From positions 1 to 64,000 of the forward strand of contig CADAKX010000007.1 of assembly GCA_902788605.1 (NCBI GenBank): a stretch of DNA of 64,000 nucleotides, written 5' to 3'. The position numbers were made by a program, and so were the translations under genes. The notes under the pieces are model-generated. The model did no database searches and was not told the DNA's origin. It was given only the letters and a program-made list of their open reading frames with translations. This document shows, in pieces, positions 12,615 to 22,410 of this stretch; within the stretch, counting starts at the first letter, position 1; every line of letters begins with the position of its first letter. This DNA comes from an uncultured Prevotellaceae bacterium. Lineage in GTDB: Bacteria > Bacteroidota > Bacteroidia > Bacteroidales > Bacteroidaceae.

Positions 12615-13040
12615 ATGTTTCAGATAGATCGCTCATATATAGACCACATCTCACTGGATTCCCTGCAAGGACACATCTGGGATATCCGCACCGACCACAA
12701 AAACGACCCTACCCTCCCCAAAATCGAGAACTATCACATCAAAGAGGAGGCTTTCGAGGCCTATCTGGAGAAGAAACAGAAGTTCGAGGACTTCAAGGAC
12801 AGTTGGCGCAGGTATCGCTATATGATCCTGGGACTGGCCTTCGTGGTGCCGGTGGCCCTGTTCAGCTTGCTGGTGAAAGACAAGAACATGGCAATGTATG
12901 CCTATGCCACAGGCTTCCTGCTCTGCATGCTCATCTATATGGTCTATCTGCTGATAGAGGGCGCAAGGGCCAAGCAATTCCGCAACAACCCCTACGAGAC
13001 CTTTATCAAGGCGCTGCTCTCTTGGGAGGCCAGCAAATAA
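12615..13040 (+). CDS. Small two-TM membrane protein, unknown function
   Basis: A 141-residue protein I do not recognise. Residues 1-68 are hydrophilic and charged (LEKKQKFEDFKDSWRRYR). Two hydrophobic helices follow (about 70-88, MILGLAFVVPVALFSLLV, and about 93-113, MYAYATGFLLCMLIYMVYLL), then a basic cytoplasmic-type tail. It sits between the gal terminator and a GH25 lipoprotein gene 29 nt downstream and may be cotranscribed with it. Confidence 0.7.
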   Translation: MFQIDRSYIDHISLDSLQGHIWDIRTDHKNDPTLPKIENYHIKEEAFEAYLEKKQKFEDFKDSWRRYRYMILGLAFVVPVALFSLLVKDKNMAMYAYATGFLLCMLIYMVYLLIEGARAKQFRNNPYETFIKALLSWEASK

Positions 13041-13069
13041 TCATCGGGTGACGTGAAACCCAGAAAATC

Positions 13070-14386
13070 ATGAAGAAATACTATTGTATTCTTATCTCTA
13101 TCATTCTCTTACTGTGCGGATGTGAAAAGAAAGACACCACACCGCATCAGCTGCCTCTACAGGCTTCATCCTATGCTTTTGAACTACCACAACCTGACAC
13201 GGCCCTCCAGCATCAGCGTCACAGACTGATCATGGAAGAACTGGAATACTATCTCCAGAGACACGACGTCAACGACGAGGGCTTTGACATGGTGGCAAGA
13301 TATGCGGAAGAGGGAGACTCCACTCTTTCGGTCTATATGCCGCAAGGCGAACTGCAGGTACAGGCACTCAACCCATGGCCTGGAACCAAGCGCGAGGGGA
13401 AATACATCATCACAGACCCCAAGAAGCGCATCATCATCGGCTATTTCCACAACGACACATTGGTCAGCGGCATACGCATCGACTCGCTCGGCACTTATGC
13501 CGGACAGTTTGACAGACACATGCAGGCCAGCGGACACGGCTCTTATCAGCAGGCGGATGGCACCTATTACGAGGGCCACTGGCAGGGCGACAGGCGACAG
13601 GGCTTCGGCTTCTGTGTGTCGCCATCGGCGCTGAAGGCTGGACAATGGAAGGCCAACAAGTTTCTGGGCGAGAGAATGCTCTATACCACAGAGCGCATCT
13701 ATGGCATCGACATCTCGCGCTATCAGCATGAGAAGGGGCGCAGGCGCTACGGCATCAACTGGCGACAGCTGCGCATCAAACACTTGGGACGCCGCATCAG
13801 CGAACAGCGCGTCAACGGCGAGGTGGACTACCCCGTGTCGTTTGTCTATATCAAATCGACGGAGGGTATCTCTATCAACAATCGTTATTTCAACGCTGAC
13901 TACCAGAGTTGTCACCAGCAGGGCATCCACGTGGGGGCCTATCATTTCTTCTCAACACGACAGGACCCTGCTGCTCAGGCTAACCACTTCCTGAAGCAGA
14001 CGCGATTCAGAAAGGGTGACATGCCGCCGATGCTCGACATTGAGCCCAGCGATGCGCTCATCGCGAAGATGGGGGGCGCCGAGGTGCTGTTCAAACACAT
14101 TCGCACATGGCTCAGAATCGTGGAGCAGAAAACGGGCACGCGACCCATTCTCTATGTGAATCAGCGATTCGTCAACAACTATCTCAACAGCGCGCCTGAC
14201 TTGAAGCAAAACTACCACTTCTGGATTGCGCGTTATGGTGAGTATAAGCCGGACATCCACCTGGCGCTGTGGCAACTGAGTGCCGATGGCATCGTGCGTG
14301 GCATCCAGGGGCCTGTTGACCTCAACGTCTTTAATGGCTATCAGGGTCAGTGGGACGAGTTCCTGAGGAAAGAAACCATCCAATGA
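13070..14386 (+). CDS. GH25 lysozyme-like lipoprotein with MORN-like N-terminal region
   Basis: A 438-residue predicted lipoprotein: basic start, hydrophobic segment and lipobox LLLCGC (Cys18). The middle has a MORN-like stretch (YYEGHWQGDRRQGFGF, about 164-179). From about residue 214 a GH25 muramidase domain starts with YGIDISRYQ and continues with FVYIKSTEG, GAYHFFS and MLDIEPSD; the DIS and DIE acidic residues are the expected catalytic pair. It probably cleaves peptidoglycan glycan strands from a membrane-anchored position. A 15-bp duplication begins at its stop codon. Confidence 0.85.
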   Translation: MKKYYCILISIILLLCGCEKKDTTPHQLPLQASSYAFELPQPDTALQHQRHRLIMEELEYYLQRHDVNDEGFDMVARYAEEGDSTLSVYMPQGELQVQALNPWPGTKREGKYIITDPKKRIIIGYFHNDTLVSGIRIDSLGTYAGQFDRHMQASGHGSYQQADGTYYEGHWQGDRRQGFGFCVSPSALKAGQWKANKFLGERMLYTTERIYGIDISRYQHEKGRRRYGINWRQLRIKHLGRRISEQRVNGEVDYPVSFVYIKSTEGISINNRYFNADYQSCHQQGIHVGAYHFFSTRQDPAAQANHFLKQTRFRKGDMPPMLDIEPSDALIAKMGGAEVLFKHIRTWLRIVEQKTGTRPILYVNQRFVNNYLNSAPDLKQNYHFWIARYGEYKPDIHLALWQLSADGIVRGIQGPVDLNVFNGYQGQWDEFLRKETIQ

Positions 14387-14423
14387 TACGCTGTTCAGTG
14401 ATACGCTGTTCGGCAGCGTATCA
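14384..14423 (+). repeat. 15-bp duplication at the GH25 stop codon, forming a hairpin
   Basis: tgatacgctgttc repeats at 14384 and 14399 (period 15); the first TGA is the stop codon. The second copy then pairs with cagcgtatca (14414-14423), a perfect 10-bp stem around ttcgg. Confidence 0.8.
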
Positions 14424-14467
14424 ACAGCAAACATATACAGTAACATTTCAAGCAAGCAGCAAGACAT

Positions 14468-15691
14468 ATGAACGACTCGAAAATCATCAACGACCCCGTC
14501 TTCGGATTCATCAAGATTCCTCGCGGACTGCTCTATGACATCGTGCGTCATCCGCTCTTCCAGCGACTGAACCGCATCAATCAGCTGGGACTGGCATCGG
14601 TGGTCTACCCTGGTGCGAGACACACGCGTTTCCAACACTCGCTGGGGGCGTTCCACCTGATGAGCGAGGCCATCCTGTCGCTACAGCAGAAGGGGCAGTT
14701 TATCTTCGACTCGGAGGCTGAAGCAGTAGAGGCGGCCATCCTGATGCATGACATCGGACACGGGCCGTTCTCGCATGTGCTTGAAAACACGCTCATCTCG
14801 GGCATCTCGCACGAGGATATCTCGCTGCTGATGATGGAACAGATTAATCGCGACCTGGGCGGACGTCTCAACCTGGCGATATCGATCTTCAAGGACGAGT
14901 ATCCCAAACGATTCCTCCACCAGCTCATCTCCAGCCAACTGGATATGGACCGATTGGACTACCTGAGGCGCGACTCGTTCTTCACGGGTGTCACAGAGGG
15001 AAACATCGGGTCGGCACGCATCATCAAGATGCTCAACGTCATCGACGACAGACTGGTGGTCGAGCAAAAGGGTATCTATTCGCTTGAGAACTACCTGACA
15101 ACCAGGCGATTGATGTACTGGCAGGTGTATCTGCACAAGACGGCGGTGGGCTACGAGAAGGTGCTGGTCAACATGCTGACACGAGCCAAGGATCTGGCCA
15201 AGCAGGGCAAACAGATCTTCGCCTCACCTGCCCTCGCCTACTTCATACAAAACGATATCGACGCGAAATGGTTCTCGGAGCATGAGGAGGCCCTGCAGAT
15301 GTATGAGGAATTGGACGATAGTGACATCTGGAGCGCCATGAAGGCTTGGAAGCACTCCGACGACAAAATCCTATCAACGCTGGCTGCCGACATGCTAGAC
15401 AGAAACATATTCAAGGTGGAGGTGCACGACGAGCCTATCACCGATGAGCGCATAGGACAAATTGAGACTGAAATATCAGAAAAAATGGGTATCGAAAAGA
15501 AGGATGCACACTATCTGATGAGCGTCAACCGCATACAGAAAGACATGTACTCCATCGACGATGACTCAATTGACATTTTGTACAAAGATGGTAGCATAAA
15601 AGACATTTCTGAGGCGTCTGAGATACTGAATGTGGCTCTTCTTTCTAAAAAAATACGAAAATATTACCTCTGTTATCAGCGTTTTCAATAA
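14468..15691 (+). CDS. HD-domain phosphohydrolase
   Basis: A 407-residue protein of the SAMHD1/dGTPase-like HD superfamily. The metal site shows as TRFQHSLG (about residues 53-60), then ILMHDIGHGPFSH (about 91-103, with the HD pair at 94-95) and SSQLDMDRLDYL (about 155-166). Family members hydrolyse nucleotides such as dNTPs; the substrate here cannot be read from sequence. It is transcribed on its own or with the GH25 gene 81 nt upstream, and precedes the lipid A operon, which has its own -7 box. Confidence 0.88.
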   Translation: MNDSKIINDPVFGFIKIPRGLLYDIVRHPLFQRLNRINQLGLASVVYPGARHTRFQHSLGAFHLMSEAILSLQQKGQFIFDSEAEAVEAAILMHDIGHGPFSHVLENTLISGISHEDISLLMMEQINRDLGGRLNLAISIFKDEYPKRFLHQLISSQLDMDRLDYLRRDSFFTGVTEGNIGSARIIKMLNVIDDRLVVEQKGIYSLENYLTTRRLMYWQVYLHKTAVGYEKVLVNMLTRAKDLAKQGKQIFASPALAYFIQNDIDAKWFSEHEEALQMYEELDDSDIWSAMKAWKHSDDKILSTLAADMLDRNIFKVEVHDEPITDERIGQIETEISEKMGIEKKDAHYLMSVNRIQKDMYSIDDDSIDILYKDGSIKDISEASEILNVALLSKKIRKYYLCYQRFQ

Positions 15692-15698
15692 AATTTGT

Positions 15699-15706
15699 TA
15701 TCTTTG
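15699..15706 (+). promoter_or_regulatory. -7 box of the lipid A operon
   Basis: TATCTTTG followed by CACC, 30 nt before the lpxD start. No clear -33 TTTG at the standard distance. Confidence 0.55.
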
Positions 15707-15736
15707 CACCCTACATAACAAAACTAAGTCGTTATT

Positions 15737-16771
15737 ATGGAGTTTACAGCCAAACAAATTGCCGATTTTATCAACGGCCGTGTGGAAGGTGACGTGAATG
15801 CCGCTGTCCATACTTTTGCAAAAATAGAAGAGGGACAGCCGGGCGCTATCTCCTTTCTATCCAATCCCAAATATACGCAATATCTATACGATACAAAATC
15901 AACGATTGTCCTGGTTAACGAAGACCTGGAACTGGAGAAGGAAGTCTCTGCTACGCTCATCCGCGTGAAGAACGCCTATGAGGCCGTGGCTCGACTGCTG
16001 CAGCTCTACGAGTCGATGAAGCCCAAGAAGACGGGCATCGACCCGCTGGCTTCTGTGTCGGCTAAAGCCAATATCGGTGAGAACGTCTATATCGGTGCTT
16101 TTGCATGCATCGGCGACGGTGCTGTCATCGGTGACAACACACAGATCTATCCCCACGTGGTCATCGGCGATGGAGTCAAGGTAGGTGCAGGATGTCTGCT
16201 CTACCCCAACGTCACCATCTATCAGGGTTGTCAGCTGGGCGCTAACGTCACCATCCACGCTGGTTCGGTGATTGGTGCCGATGGCTTCGGATTCGCACCC
16301 AACGTTGATGGCTACGAGAAGATTCCTCAGATTGGTATCGTGATCATCGAGGACAACGTCGAGATTGGTGCTAACACCTGTGTAGACCGCTCTACAATGG
16401 GTGCCACCGTACTCCACAAGGGCGTTAAGCTGGACAACCTCGTACAGGTAGCCCACAACGTGGAGGTCGGCGAGAATACAGTCATGTCGGCACAGGTGGG
16501 TATCGCTGGTTCTACGAAGGTAGGTTCTTGGTGTATGTTTGGTGGTCAGGTGGGTCTGGCAGGCCATATCACCATCGGAGACCACGTGAACCTGGGCGCA
16601 CAGTCGGGTGTTCCTGGCAGTATCAAGCCCAACCAGACTCTCATCGGCACACCTCCCATGGAGCCCACTCCTTACTTCAAGTCGCAGGCCATCTTCCGTC
16701 GCCTGCCTGATATGTACAAGGAGCTGAGTGCACTGAGAAAAGAAATTGAAGAACTAAAAGCACACAAATAA
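15737..16771 (+). CDS. lpxD: UDP-3-O-acyl-glucosamine N-acyltransferase LpxD
   Basis: A 344-residue LpxD that adds the second acyl chain in lipid A synthesis. An N-terminal uridine-binding domain (1-100, [13 protein letters not shown]) precedes a left-handed beta-helix of hexapeptide repeats (about 105-300) containing the catalytic-region motif [15 protein letters not shown]-terminal helix follows ([12 protein letters not shown]). It is first in lpxD / lpxC-fabZ / lpxA / miaA / PBP1A, with only 4 nt before the next gene. Acts in the cytoplasm. Confidence 0.95.
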   Translation: MEFTAKQIADFINGRVEGDVNAAVHTFAKIEEGQPGAISFLSNPKYTQYLYDTKSTIVLVNEDLELEKEVSATLIRVKNAYEAVARLLQLYESMKPKKTGIDPLASVSAKANIGENVYIGAFACIGDGAVIGDNTQIYPHVVIGDGVKVGAGCLLYPNVTIYQGCQLGANVTIHAGSVIGADGFGFAPNVDGYEKIPQIGIVIIEDNVEIGANTCVDRSTMGATVLHKGVKLDNLVQVAHNVEVGENTVMSAQVGIAGSTKVGSWCMFGGQVGLAGHITIGDHVNLGAQSGVPGSIKPNQTLIGTPPMEPTPYFKSQAIFRRLPDMYKELSALRKEIEELKAHK

Positions 16772-16775
16772 TTAT

Positions 16776-18158
16776 ATGAAACAAAAGACTCTGAAAGGCA
16801 GTTTCTCGCTTTGCGGCAAGGGCCTGCACACTGGATTAAGTCTCACGGTGACATTCAATCCCGCTCCAGAGAATCACGGTTATAAGATTCAGCGCATCGA
16901 CCTCGAGGGTATGCCTATCATCGATGGCGTGGCTGAAAACGTTATTGATACACAGCGCGGCACAGTATTAGGTAAGGGCGACGCCCGCGTCTCTACCGTA
17001 GAGCACGCTCTCTCGGCTCTCTACGCACTCGGCGTTGACAACTGTCTCATTCAGGTCAATGGTCCTGAGTTCCCCATCCTCGATGGCTCGGCTATCCAGT
17101 ATGTGGAGAAGATCAACGAGGTTGGCATCGAAGAGCAGAACGCACCCAAGGACTGGTACATTATCCGCAAGAAGATTGAGGTGAAGGACGAGGATACTGG
17201 TTCTTGCATCACCATCCTGCCCGATGAGCAGTTCTCGCTGACCACGATGTGCTCTTTCGAGTCAAAGTTCATCAACAGTCAGTTTGCTACGCTCGACGAC
17301 CCCACGAAGTATTCTACAGAGATTGCTGCAGCACGCACCTTCGTATTCGTGCGCGACATAGAGCCTCTGATTCAGGCTAACCTCATCAAGGGTGGTGACC
17401 TGGACAACGCTATCGTGATCTATGAGCGTCAGACCACTCAAGAGCGTCTCGACATGCTGGCAGACATGCTGCACGTGGAGCATCGCGACGCTACCGACCT
17501 GGGATATATCCAGCACAAGCCCCTGCAGTGGGAGAACGAGTGCACACGTCACAAGCTGCTGGACATCATCGGCGATATGGCTCTCATCGGCAAACCCATC
17601 AAGGGTCGCATCATTGCCACTCGTCCTGGTCACACCATCAACAATAAGTTTGCACGCGAGATCCGCAAGGAGATTCGCAAGCACGAGATCCAGGCACCTG
17701 CCTATGATCCCAACGAGGAGCCAGTGATGGACGTCAACCGCATTCGCGAGTTGCTCCCCCACCGCTACCCCATGCAGTTGGTTGACAAGGTCATCGAGAT
17801 TGGTCCTACCAGCATCGTAGGTATCAAGAATATCACTTCTAACGAGCCTTTCTTTACGGGACACTTCCCACAGGAGCCTGTGATGCCTGGCGTACTCCAG
17901 ATTGAAGCTATGGCCCAGTGTGGTGGTCTGCTGGTGCTCAACACCGTGGAAGAGCCTGAGCGCTGGTCAACCTACTTCATGAAGATTGACGGCGTGAAGT
18001 TCCGTCAGAAGGTTGTTCCTGGCGACACGCTGATCTTCAAGGTCGAACTGCTGGCTCCGCTGCGTCACGGAATCTCTACCATGCACGGCTATGCTTTCGT
18101 AGGCGACCACGTGGTGTCGGAAGCCACCTTTACTGCACAAATTGTTAAGAACAAATAA
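16776..18158 (+). CDS. lpxC-fabZ: Bifunctional LpxC deacetylase / FabZ dehydratase
   Basis: A 460-residue fusion typical of Bacteroidota. Residues 1 to about 300 are the zinc amidase LpxC, with LCGKGLHTG, STVEHALSAL (zinc His) and HKLLDIIGDMALIG (zinc His and Asp). Residues about 315-460 are FabZ, with LLPHRYPMQLVDKV (catalytic His) and GHFPQEPVMPGVLQIEAMAQ (catalytic Glu). The fusion links the committed step of lipid A synthesis to 3-hydroxyacyl-ACP dehydration. It sits between lpxD and lpxA in the operon. Confidence 0.96.
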   Translation: MKQKTLKGSFSLCGKGLHTGLSLTVTFNPAPENHGYKIQRIDLEGMPIIDGVAENVIDTQRGTVLGKGDARVSTVEHALSALYALGVDNCLIQVNGPEFPILDGSAIQYVEKINEVGIEEQNAPKDWYIIRKKIEVKDEDTGSCITILPDEQFSLTTMCSFESKFINSQFATLDDPTKYSTEIAAARTFVFVRDIEPLIQANLIKGGDLDNAIVIYERQTTQERLDMLADMLHVEHRDATDLGYIQHKPLQWENECTRHKLLDIIGDMALIGKPIKGRIIATRPGHTINNKFAREIRKEIRKHEIQAPAYDPNEEPVMDVNRIRELLPHRYPMQLVDKVIEIGPTSIVGIKNITSNEPFFTGHFPQEPVMPGVLQIEAMAQCGGLLVLNTVEEPERWSTYFMKIDGVKFRQKVVPGDTLIFKVELLAPLRHGISTMHGYAFVGDHVVSEATFTAQIVKNK

Positions 18159-18164
18159 TATAAC

Positions 18165-18935
18165 ATGAATCAAATTCATCCTTTAGCTGTTGTTGATCCA
18201 GAGGCTAAGTTGGGCGATAAAAATATCATCGGTCCCTTCTGTGTCATCGACAAGAACGTGGTGATGGGTGACAACAATCACCTGCTCAACAACGTCACTA
18301 TCCATACTGGAGCACGTATTGGCAACGGCAACGAATTCTTTCCAGGCGCATCTATCTCTACCAAACCTCAGGACCTGAAGTTCAAGGGAGAAGAGACTAC
18401 CTGCGAAATTGGCGATAACAACTCCATTCGTGAGAATGTAACAATCAGCCGAGGAACGGCCTCACGCGGCAAGACAGTCGTTGGTTCTGGCAATCTCCTG
18501 ATGGAAAACATGCACATTGCACACGACTGCATCATCGGCAGTGGTTGTATCATCGGTAACTCAACTAAGTTTGCTGGAGAAGTAGAGGTGGACGATTGCG
18601 CCATTATTTCTGCCGAGGTTCTTTTCCACCAGTTTATCCGCGTAGGCAGCTACGTGATGATTCAGGGTGGCAGCCGCACCAGTCAGGATATTCCTCCCTA
18701 CATCATTGCAGGTAAGGAGCCCATCCGCTTTGCTGGTATCAATCTGATTGGCCTGCGCCGTCGCGGCTTCTCCAACGAGACCATCGAGATGATTCACGAT
18801 ACCTATCGCACCATCTATGCAAAGGGAATTATCAAGGACGGCATCGCAGAAGCACGATTGAAGTACCCTGATAGCAAAGAGGTAGAGTATATCTGCTCGT
18901 TCTTTGAGAACTCAAAGCGCGGAGTCATTCGTTGA
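18165..18935 (+). CDS. lpxA: UDP-GlcNAc O-acyltransferase LpxA
   Basis: A 256-residue LpxA, first acyltransferase of lipid A synthesis. It starts [16 protein letters not shown] and has hexapeptide-repeat coils through about residue 185, with the catalytic His in [15 protein letters not shown] near 121. The C-terminal helical domain has [12 protein letters not shown]. It lies 6 nt after the lpxC-fabZ stop; its own stop overlaps the miaA start. Confidence 0.95.
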   Translation: MNQIHPLAVVDPEAKLGDKNIIGPFCVIDKNVVMGDNNHLLNNVTIHTGARIGNGNEFFPGASISTKPQDLKFKGEETTCEIGDNNSIRENVTISRGTASRGKTVVGSGNLLMENMHIAHDCIIGSGCIIGNSTKFAGEVEVDDCAIISAEVLFHQFIRVGSYVMIQGGSRTSQDIPPYIIAGKEPIRFAGINLIGLRRRGFSNETIEMIHDTYRTIYAKGIIKDGIAEARLKYPDSKEVEYICSFFENSKRGVIR

Positions 18936-19828
18936 ATAAGACGCTGATAGTCATCACGGGGCCCACTGCTGTTGGAAAAACAGCGCTTTGCCTTGATATT
19001 GCCAAGCAATTTGGCATCCCTATCATCAATGCTGACTCCCGTCAGATCTATCGCGAACTGAAAATAGGCACTGCCGCACCCACCGAAGAACAACTTCGGC
19101 AGGTGCGGCATTATTTTGTGGGTACGCTCGGACTCGAGGACTATTACAGTGCCTCGATGTATGAAGAACAGGTAATGCAACTGCTTCCCCAACTCTTCCA
19201 GACCTCTGACTACGCCCTGCTCACGGGTGGCAGCATGATGTATATCGACGCCGTATGTAATGGTATTGACGATATACCTACTGTCGACGACGATACGCGC
19301 AACACGCTAAAGCAGCGACTGGCCAACGAAGGACTGGAGGCTCTGTGCGAAGAACTGCGACAGTTGGACCCTGAGCACTACGAGTTGGTTGACAGGAAGA
19401 ATCCACGCCGCGTGGTACATGCCTTGGAGATCTGTCACATGACAGGCCGCACCTATACTTCTTTCCGCACCAATGCCCGCAAGGATCGCCCCTTTCGCAT
19501 CATCAAGATTGGACTGAATCGGGAGCGCGAAATAATCTATAATCGCATCAACGAACGCGTAGATCAGATGATGCACGATGGACTGCTCGACGAGGCACGC
19601 AGCCTCTATCCGCTGAGACACCTGAATGCCCTCAACACGGTGGGCTATAAAGAGATGTTCACCCATATCGATGGCACATGGACGCTCGACGAGGCCGTAG
19701 AACGCCTGAAAGGCAACACCCGTCGCTACGCCCGCAAACAACTCACCTGGTTTAAGCGCGACCCTGAAATGGCGTGGTTCTCACCAGACGAGAAACAAAT
19801 GATCATTAACCATATCATTGGTCATTAA
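18932..19828 (+). CDS. miaA: tRNA dimethylallyltransferase MiaA
   Basis: A 298-residue MiaA that prenylates A37 of tRNAs reading UNN codons. It has the P-loop [10 protein letters not shown] (about residues 9-18), [12 protein letters not shown] and the [12 protein letters not shown] segment. The start is TTG at 18932-18934, overlapping the lpxA TGA stop; no ATG is available before the P-loop, so TTG decides the start and suggests translational coupling. The last codons, [14 protein letters not shown] then TAA, are echoed 50 nt downstream by a copy that ends at the PBP1A start. Confidence 0.93.
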   Translation: MNKTLIVITGPTAVGKTALCLDIAKQFGIPIINADSRQIYRELKIGTAAPTEEQLRQVRHYFVGTLGLEDYYSASMYEEQVMQLLPQLFQTSDYALLTGGSMMYIDAVCNGIDDIPTVDDDTRNTLKQRLANEGLEALCEELRQLDPEHYELVDRKNPRRVVHALEICHMTGRTYTSFRTNARKDRPFRIIKIGLNREREIIYNRINERVDQMMHDGLLDEARSLYPLRHLNALNTVGYKEMFTHIDGTWTLDEAVERLKGNTRRYARKQLTWFKRDPEMAWFSPDEKQMIINHIIGH

Positions 19829-19884
19829 TCATATCAGACGCGAAACAATTGATTTTTAATCATATTACCAAGCAATGAATAAAC
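19785..19884 (+). repeat. 50-bp tandem duplication of the miaA 3' end
   Basis: Unit 1 is 19785-19834 and unit 2 is 19835-19884. The first 31 nt agree at 26 positions. In unit 2's own frame it encodes SDAKQLIFNHITKQ then TGA, 14 residues before the stop, the same length as the miaA tail [14 protein letters not shown]. The second stop (19876-19878) overlaps the ATG of the next gene. Confidence 0.8.
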
Positions 19885-22298
19885 TCAAACCAATCATCGA
19901 CTTCATGAAAAAGGCGCTCAAGGGAGCCTTCAGATGGTATGTTAGCATATTCAAGGGACGCCCTTGGTACATCAAGTTGCTCTCTTCCCTTGCCACGTTT
20001 ATCGTGGTCGTTATGCTTTATCTCCTGGCTGTGGACGTCAACCTGTTCTGGCTCTTTGGCAAGTCGCCCAGCATGAATACCATTGTCAACACACGTCCTG
20101 CCCAGGCCTCAGAGATCTATAGTGCCGACAGCGTGATGATTGGAAAATTCTTCAGCGAGAACCGCACCCCGGTGAAGTTCGAAGATGTGAACCCCATCTT
20201 CTGGGAAGCACTCATCGACACCGAGGACGAGCGATTCTATCATCATTTCGGTGTTGACTTCCAGGCCTTTGGTGCAGCCTTGAAGGACTATGTGGTTCAC
20301 CATGATGCTCGTGGTGCATCGACCATCACTCAGCAGCTCGCCAAGAACCTCTTCCGCGTTCGCACGGAATATTCCACTGGAGTGCTGGGAAATATCCCTG
20401 GCATCAAGATGCTCATCATGAAGACCAAGGAATGGATTACGGCCACCAAACTGGAAATGAATTTCAGCAAACAGGAGATCCTGACGATGTATGCCAACAC
20501 CGTGGACTTCGGTTCTAACGCCTTCGGCATCAAGACAGCCTGTAAGACTTACTTCGGCACCACACCCAAGGACCTGACTCCCGACCAGGCTGCTATCCTC
20601 GTGGGCATGCTGAAAGCCACCACTTATTATAACCCTCGCATCCATCCTGAGAACAGCTTCAATCGCCGCAACGTGGTGCTGGGTAATATGCTGCGTCGTG
20701 GACACATCGATCAGGAGGCCTACGACTCTCTCAAGGTGATGCCCATCAACCTCGACTATAGCGTTGAGAATGCCTACGATGGTCAGGCCACCTATTTCCG
20801 CGAGGCCGTAAAGGACTACCTGAGCGAATGGTGCCACGAAAACGGATACGACCTCTATACAGATGGTCTGAAGATTTACACCACTATTGATACGCGCATG
20901 CAGAAGTATGCCGAAGAGGCTGCCTGGGACCAGATGAAGGAACTGCAAAAGAAGTTCAATAACCACTGGGGACGCGTCAATCCCTGGCAGGATGAGCGTC
21001 ATCAGGAGATTCCCAACTTCATCGAGAACATAGCCAAGCGCCTGCCTGTCTATAAGTACCTGGAGAAGCGCTTTGAGGGTAATCAGGACTCTATCGACTA
21101 TTATCTGAACCTGCCCCACCCCGTTAAGCTGTTCAGCTATGACGGCCCCTACGAGACCGAGATGAGTACGCTTGACTCCATCCGCTATATGGAGCACTTC
21201 ATGCACTGTGGCTTCATGGCCATCGAGCCAGAGACGGGTCACGTGAAGGCTTGGGTGGGCGACCTCGACTTCAAGACGTGGAAATACGACAAGGTGACTG
21301 CCATGCGTCAGCCCGGCTCTACCTTCAAGCTCTTTGTCTATACCGAGGCCATGAACCAGGGACTCACACCCTGTGATCGCCGTATGGATGCCTTCTTCAG
21401 TATGAAGGTCTGGGACGAAGAAAAGAAGAAAGAGGTGCTGTGGTGCCCCACCAATGCCAATGGTTATTTCACCGACTATAACATGACCCTCAAGTCGGCC
21501 TTTGCCCAGAGTATCAACTCCGTTGCCGTGCGTGTGGGTCAGGAAGTGGGTATCGACCGCATTGTCGAGACGGCCCACAAGATGGGTATCAAGAGTCCGC
21601 TCCACAATACGCCCTCGCTCGCCCTTGGTGCCAGTGACGTCAACCTGGAGGAACTCGTCAATGCCTATGCCACCATTGCCAACAACGGACGCAGCCACGA
21701 GGCTATCCTCGTGACCCGTATCCTCGACCGCGATGGCAACGAGATCTATACTGCTCCTACGGAAGAACAGGAAGCTGTACCCTATCGCTCAGCATTCTAT
21801 ATGCAGCAGATGCTGATGGCTGGCATGCGTGAGCCAGGTGGCACCAGCATGAACATGTGGCGCTATGTGCGCAACTATGCCGATACGGACTTCGGAGGCA
21901 AGACTGGTACGTCTAACAACCACTCTGATGCCTGGTTCGTTGGCGTAAGCCCTCGTCTGGTGTGTGGTGCCTGGGTAGGCGGCGAATATCGCGCCATCCA
22001 CTTCCGAACTGGCGAACTGGGACAAGGCAGTCGTACGGCCCTCCCCATCTGTGGTCAGTTCTTCGAATCGGTGATGGGCGATCCCAAGTTCCGTCACTAT
22101 CACGCTAAGTTTGCCAATCCGCAGGACGCATCTATCTCAGCTGCTGCCTATCAGTGTGCTGGTTACTATGTCGACCCCAACGACAGCATCGACGAGAATG
22201 CTACTGACAGCCTCGGCATTGATGGAGAGGTTGTGCCGACATCTGATGGTGCACCCTCAGAGTCACAAACAGCAGAACCAAGTTCTGATGAAGAATAG
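19875..22298 (+). CDS. Class A penicillin-binding protein (PBP1A type)
   Basis: An 807-residue bifunctional peptidoglycan synthase. A single TM helix (about 36-56) anchors it. The GT51 glycosyltransferase domain has EDERFYHHFGVD (catalytic Glu117) and TMYANTVDFGSNAFG. The transpeptidase domain has STFK (Ser482), SIN (about 546) and KTGTS (about 676). The acidic Ser/Glu-rich tail (ESQTAEPSSDEE) is duplicated after the stop. It is last in the lipid A operon, followed by a terminator at 22365. Confidence 0.93.
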   Translation: MNKLKPIIDFMKKALKGAFRWYVSIFKGRPWYIKLLSSLATFIVVVMLYLLAVDVNLFWLFGKSPSMNTIVNTRPAQASEIYSADSVMIGKFFSENRTPVKFEDVNPIFWEALIDTEDERFYHHFGVDFQAFGAALKDYVVHHDARGASTITQQLAKNLFRVRTEYSTGVLGNIPGIKMLIMKTKEWITATKLEMNFSKQEILTMYANTVDFGSNAFGIKTACKTYFGTTPKDLTPDQAAILVGMLKATTYYNPRIHPENSFNRRNVVLGNMLRRGHIDQEAYDSLKVMPINLDYSVENAYDGQATYFREAVKDYLSEWCHENGYDLYTDGLKIYTTIDTRMQKYAEEAAWDQMKELQKKFNNHWGRVNPWQDERHQEIPNFIENIAKRLPVYKYLEKRFEGNQDSIDYYLNLPHPVKLFSYDGPYETEMSTLDSIRYMEHFMHCGFMAIEPETGHVKAWVGDLDFKTWKYDKVTAMRQPGSTFKLFVYTEAMNQGLTPCDRRMDAFFSMKVWDEEKKKEVLWCPTNANGYFTDYNMTLKSAFAQSINSVAVRVGQEVGIDRIVETAHKMGIKSPLHNTPSLALGASDVNLEELVNAYATIANNGRSHEAILVTRILDRDGNEIYTAPTEEQEAVPYRSAFYMQQMLMAGMREPGGTSMNMWRYVRNYADTDFGGKTGTSNNHSDAWFVGVSPRLVCGAWVGGEYRAIHFRTGELGQGSRTALPICGQFFESVMGDPKFRHYHAKFANPQDASISAAAYQCAGYYVDPNDSIDENATDSLGIDGEVVPTSDGAPSESQTAEPSSDEE

Positions 22299-22351
22299 CA
22301 AATCTGAGTCTCAATCTGCAGAACCAAGATTAGACGAAGAATAGCAAAAAA
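22260..22351 (+). repeat. 46-bp tandem duplication of the PBP1A gene 3' end
   Basis: Unit 1 (22260-22305) holds the last 12 codons and TAG; unit 2 (22306-22351) follows at a 46-nt period. Encoded tails are ESQTAEPSSDEE and ESQSAEPRLDEE, each ending in TAG. Unit 2 is in a different frame from the gene. Confidence 0.88.
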
Positions 22352-22364
22352 TTTCCAATCAAGG

Positions 22365-22409
22365 AAGGGATGATACTGATTTTCCAGAATCATCCCTTCT
22401 CTTTATTTT
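22365..22409 (+). terminator. Terminator of the lipid A / PBP1A operon
   Basis: Stem aagggatgat (22365-22374) / atcatccctt (22389-22398), 10 bp perfect, 14-nt loop, followed by ctctttatttt. Confidence 0.8.
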
Positions 22410-22410
22410 G

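Noticed and set aside
20109..21698. 529-codon open frame antisense to the PBP1A gene
   Set aside because: Shadow of a gene with all catalytic motifs on the other strand.
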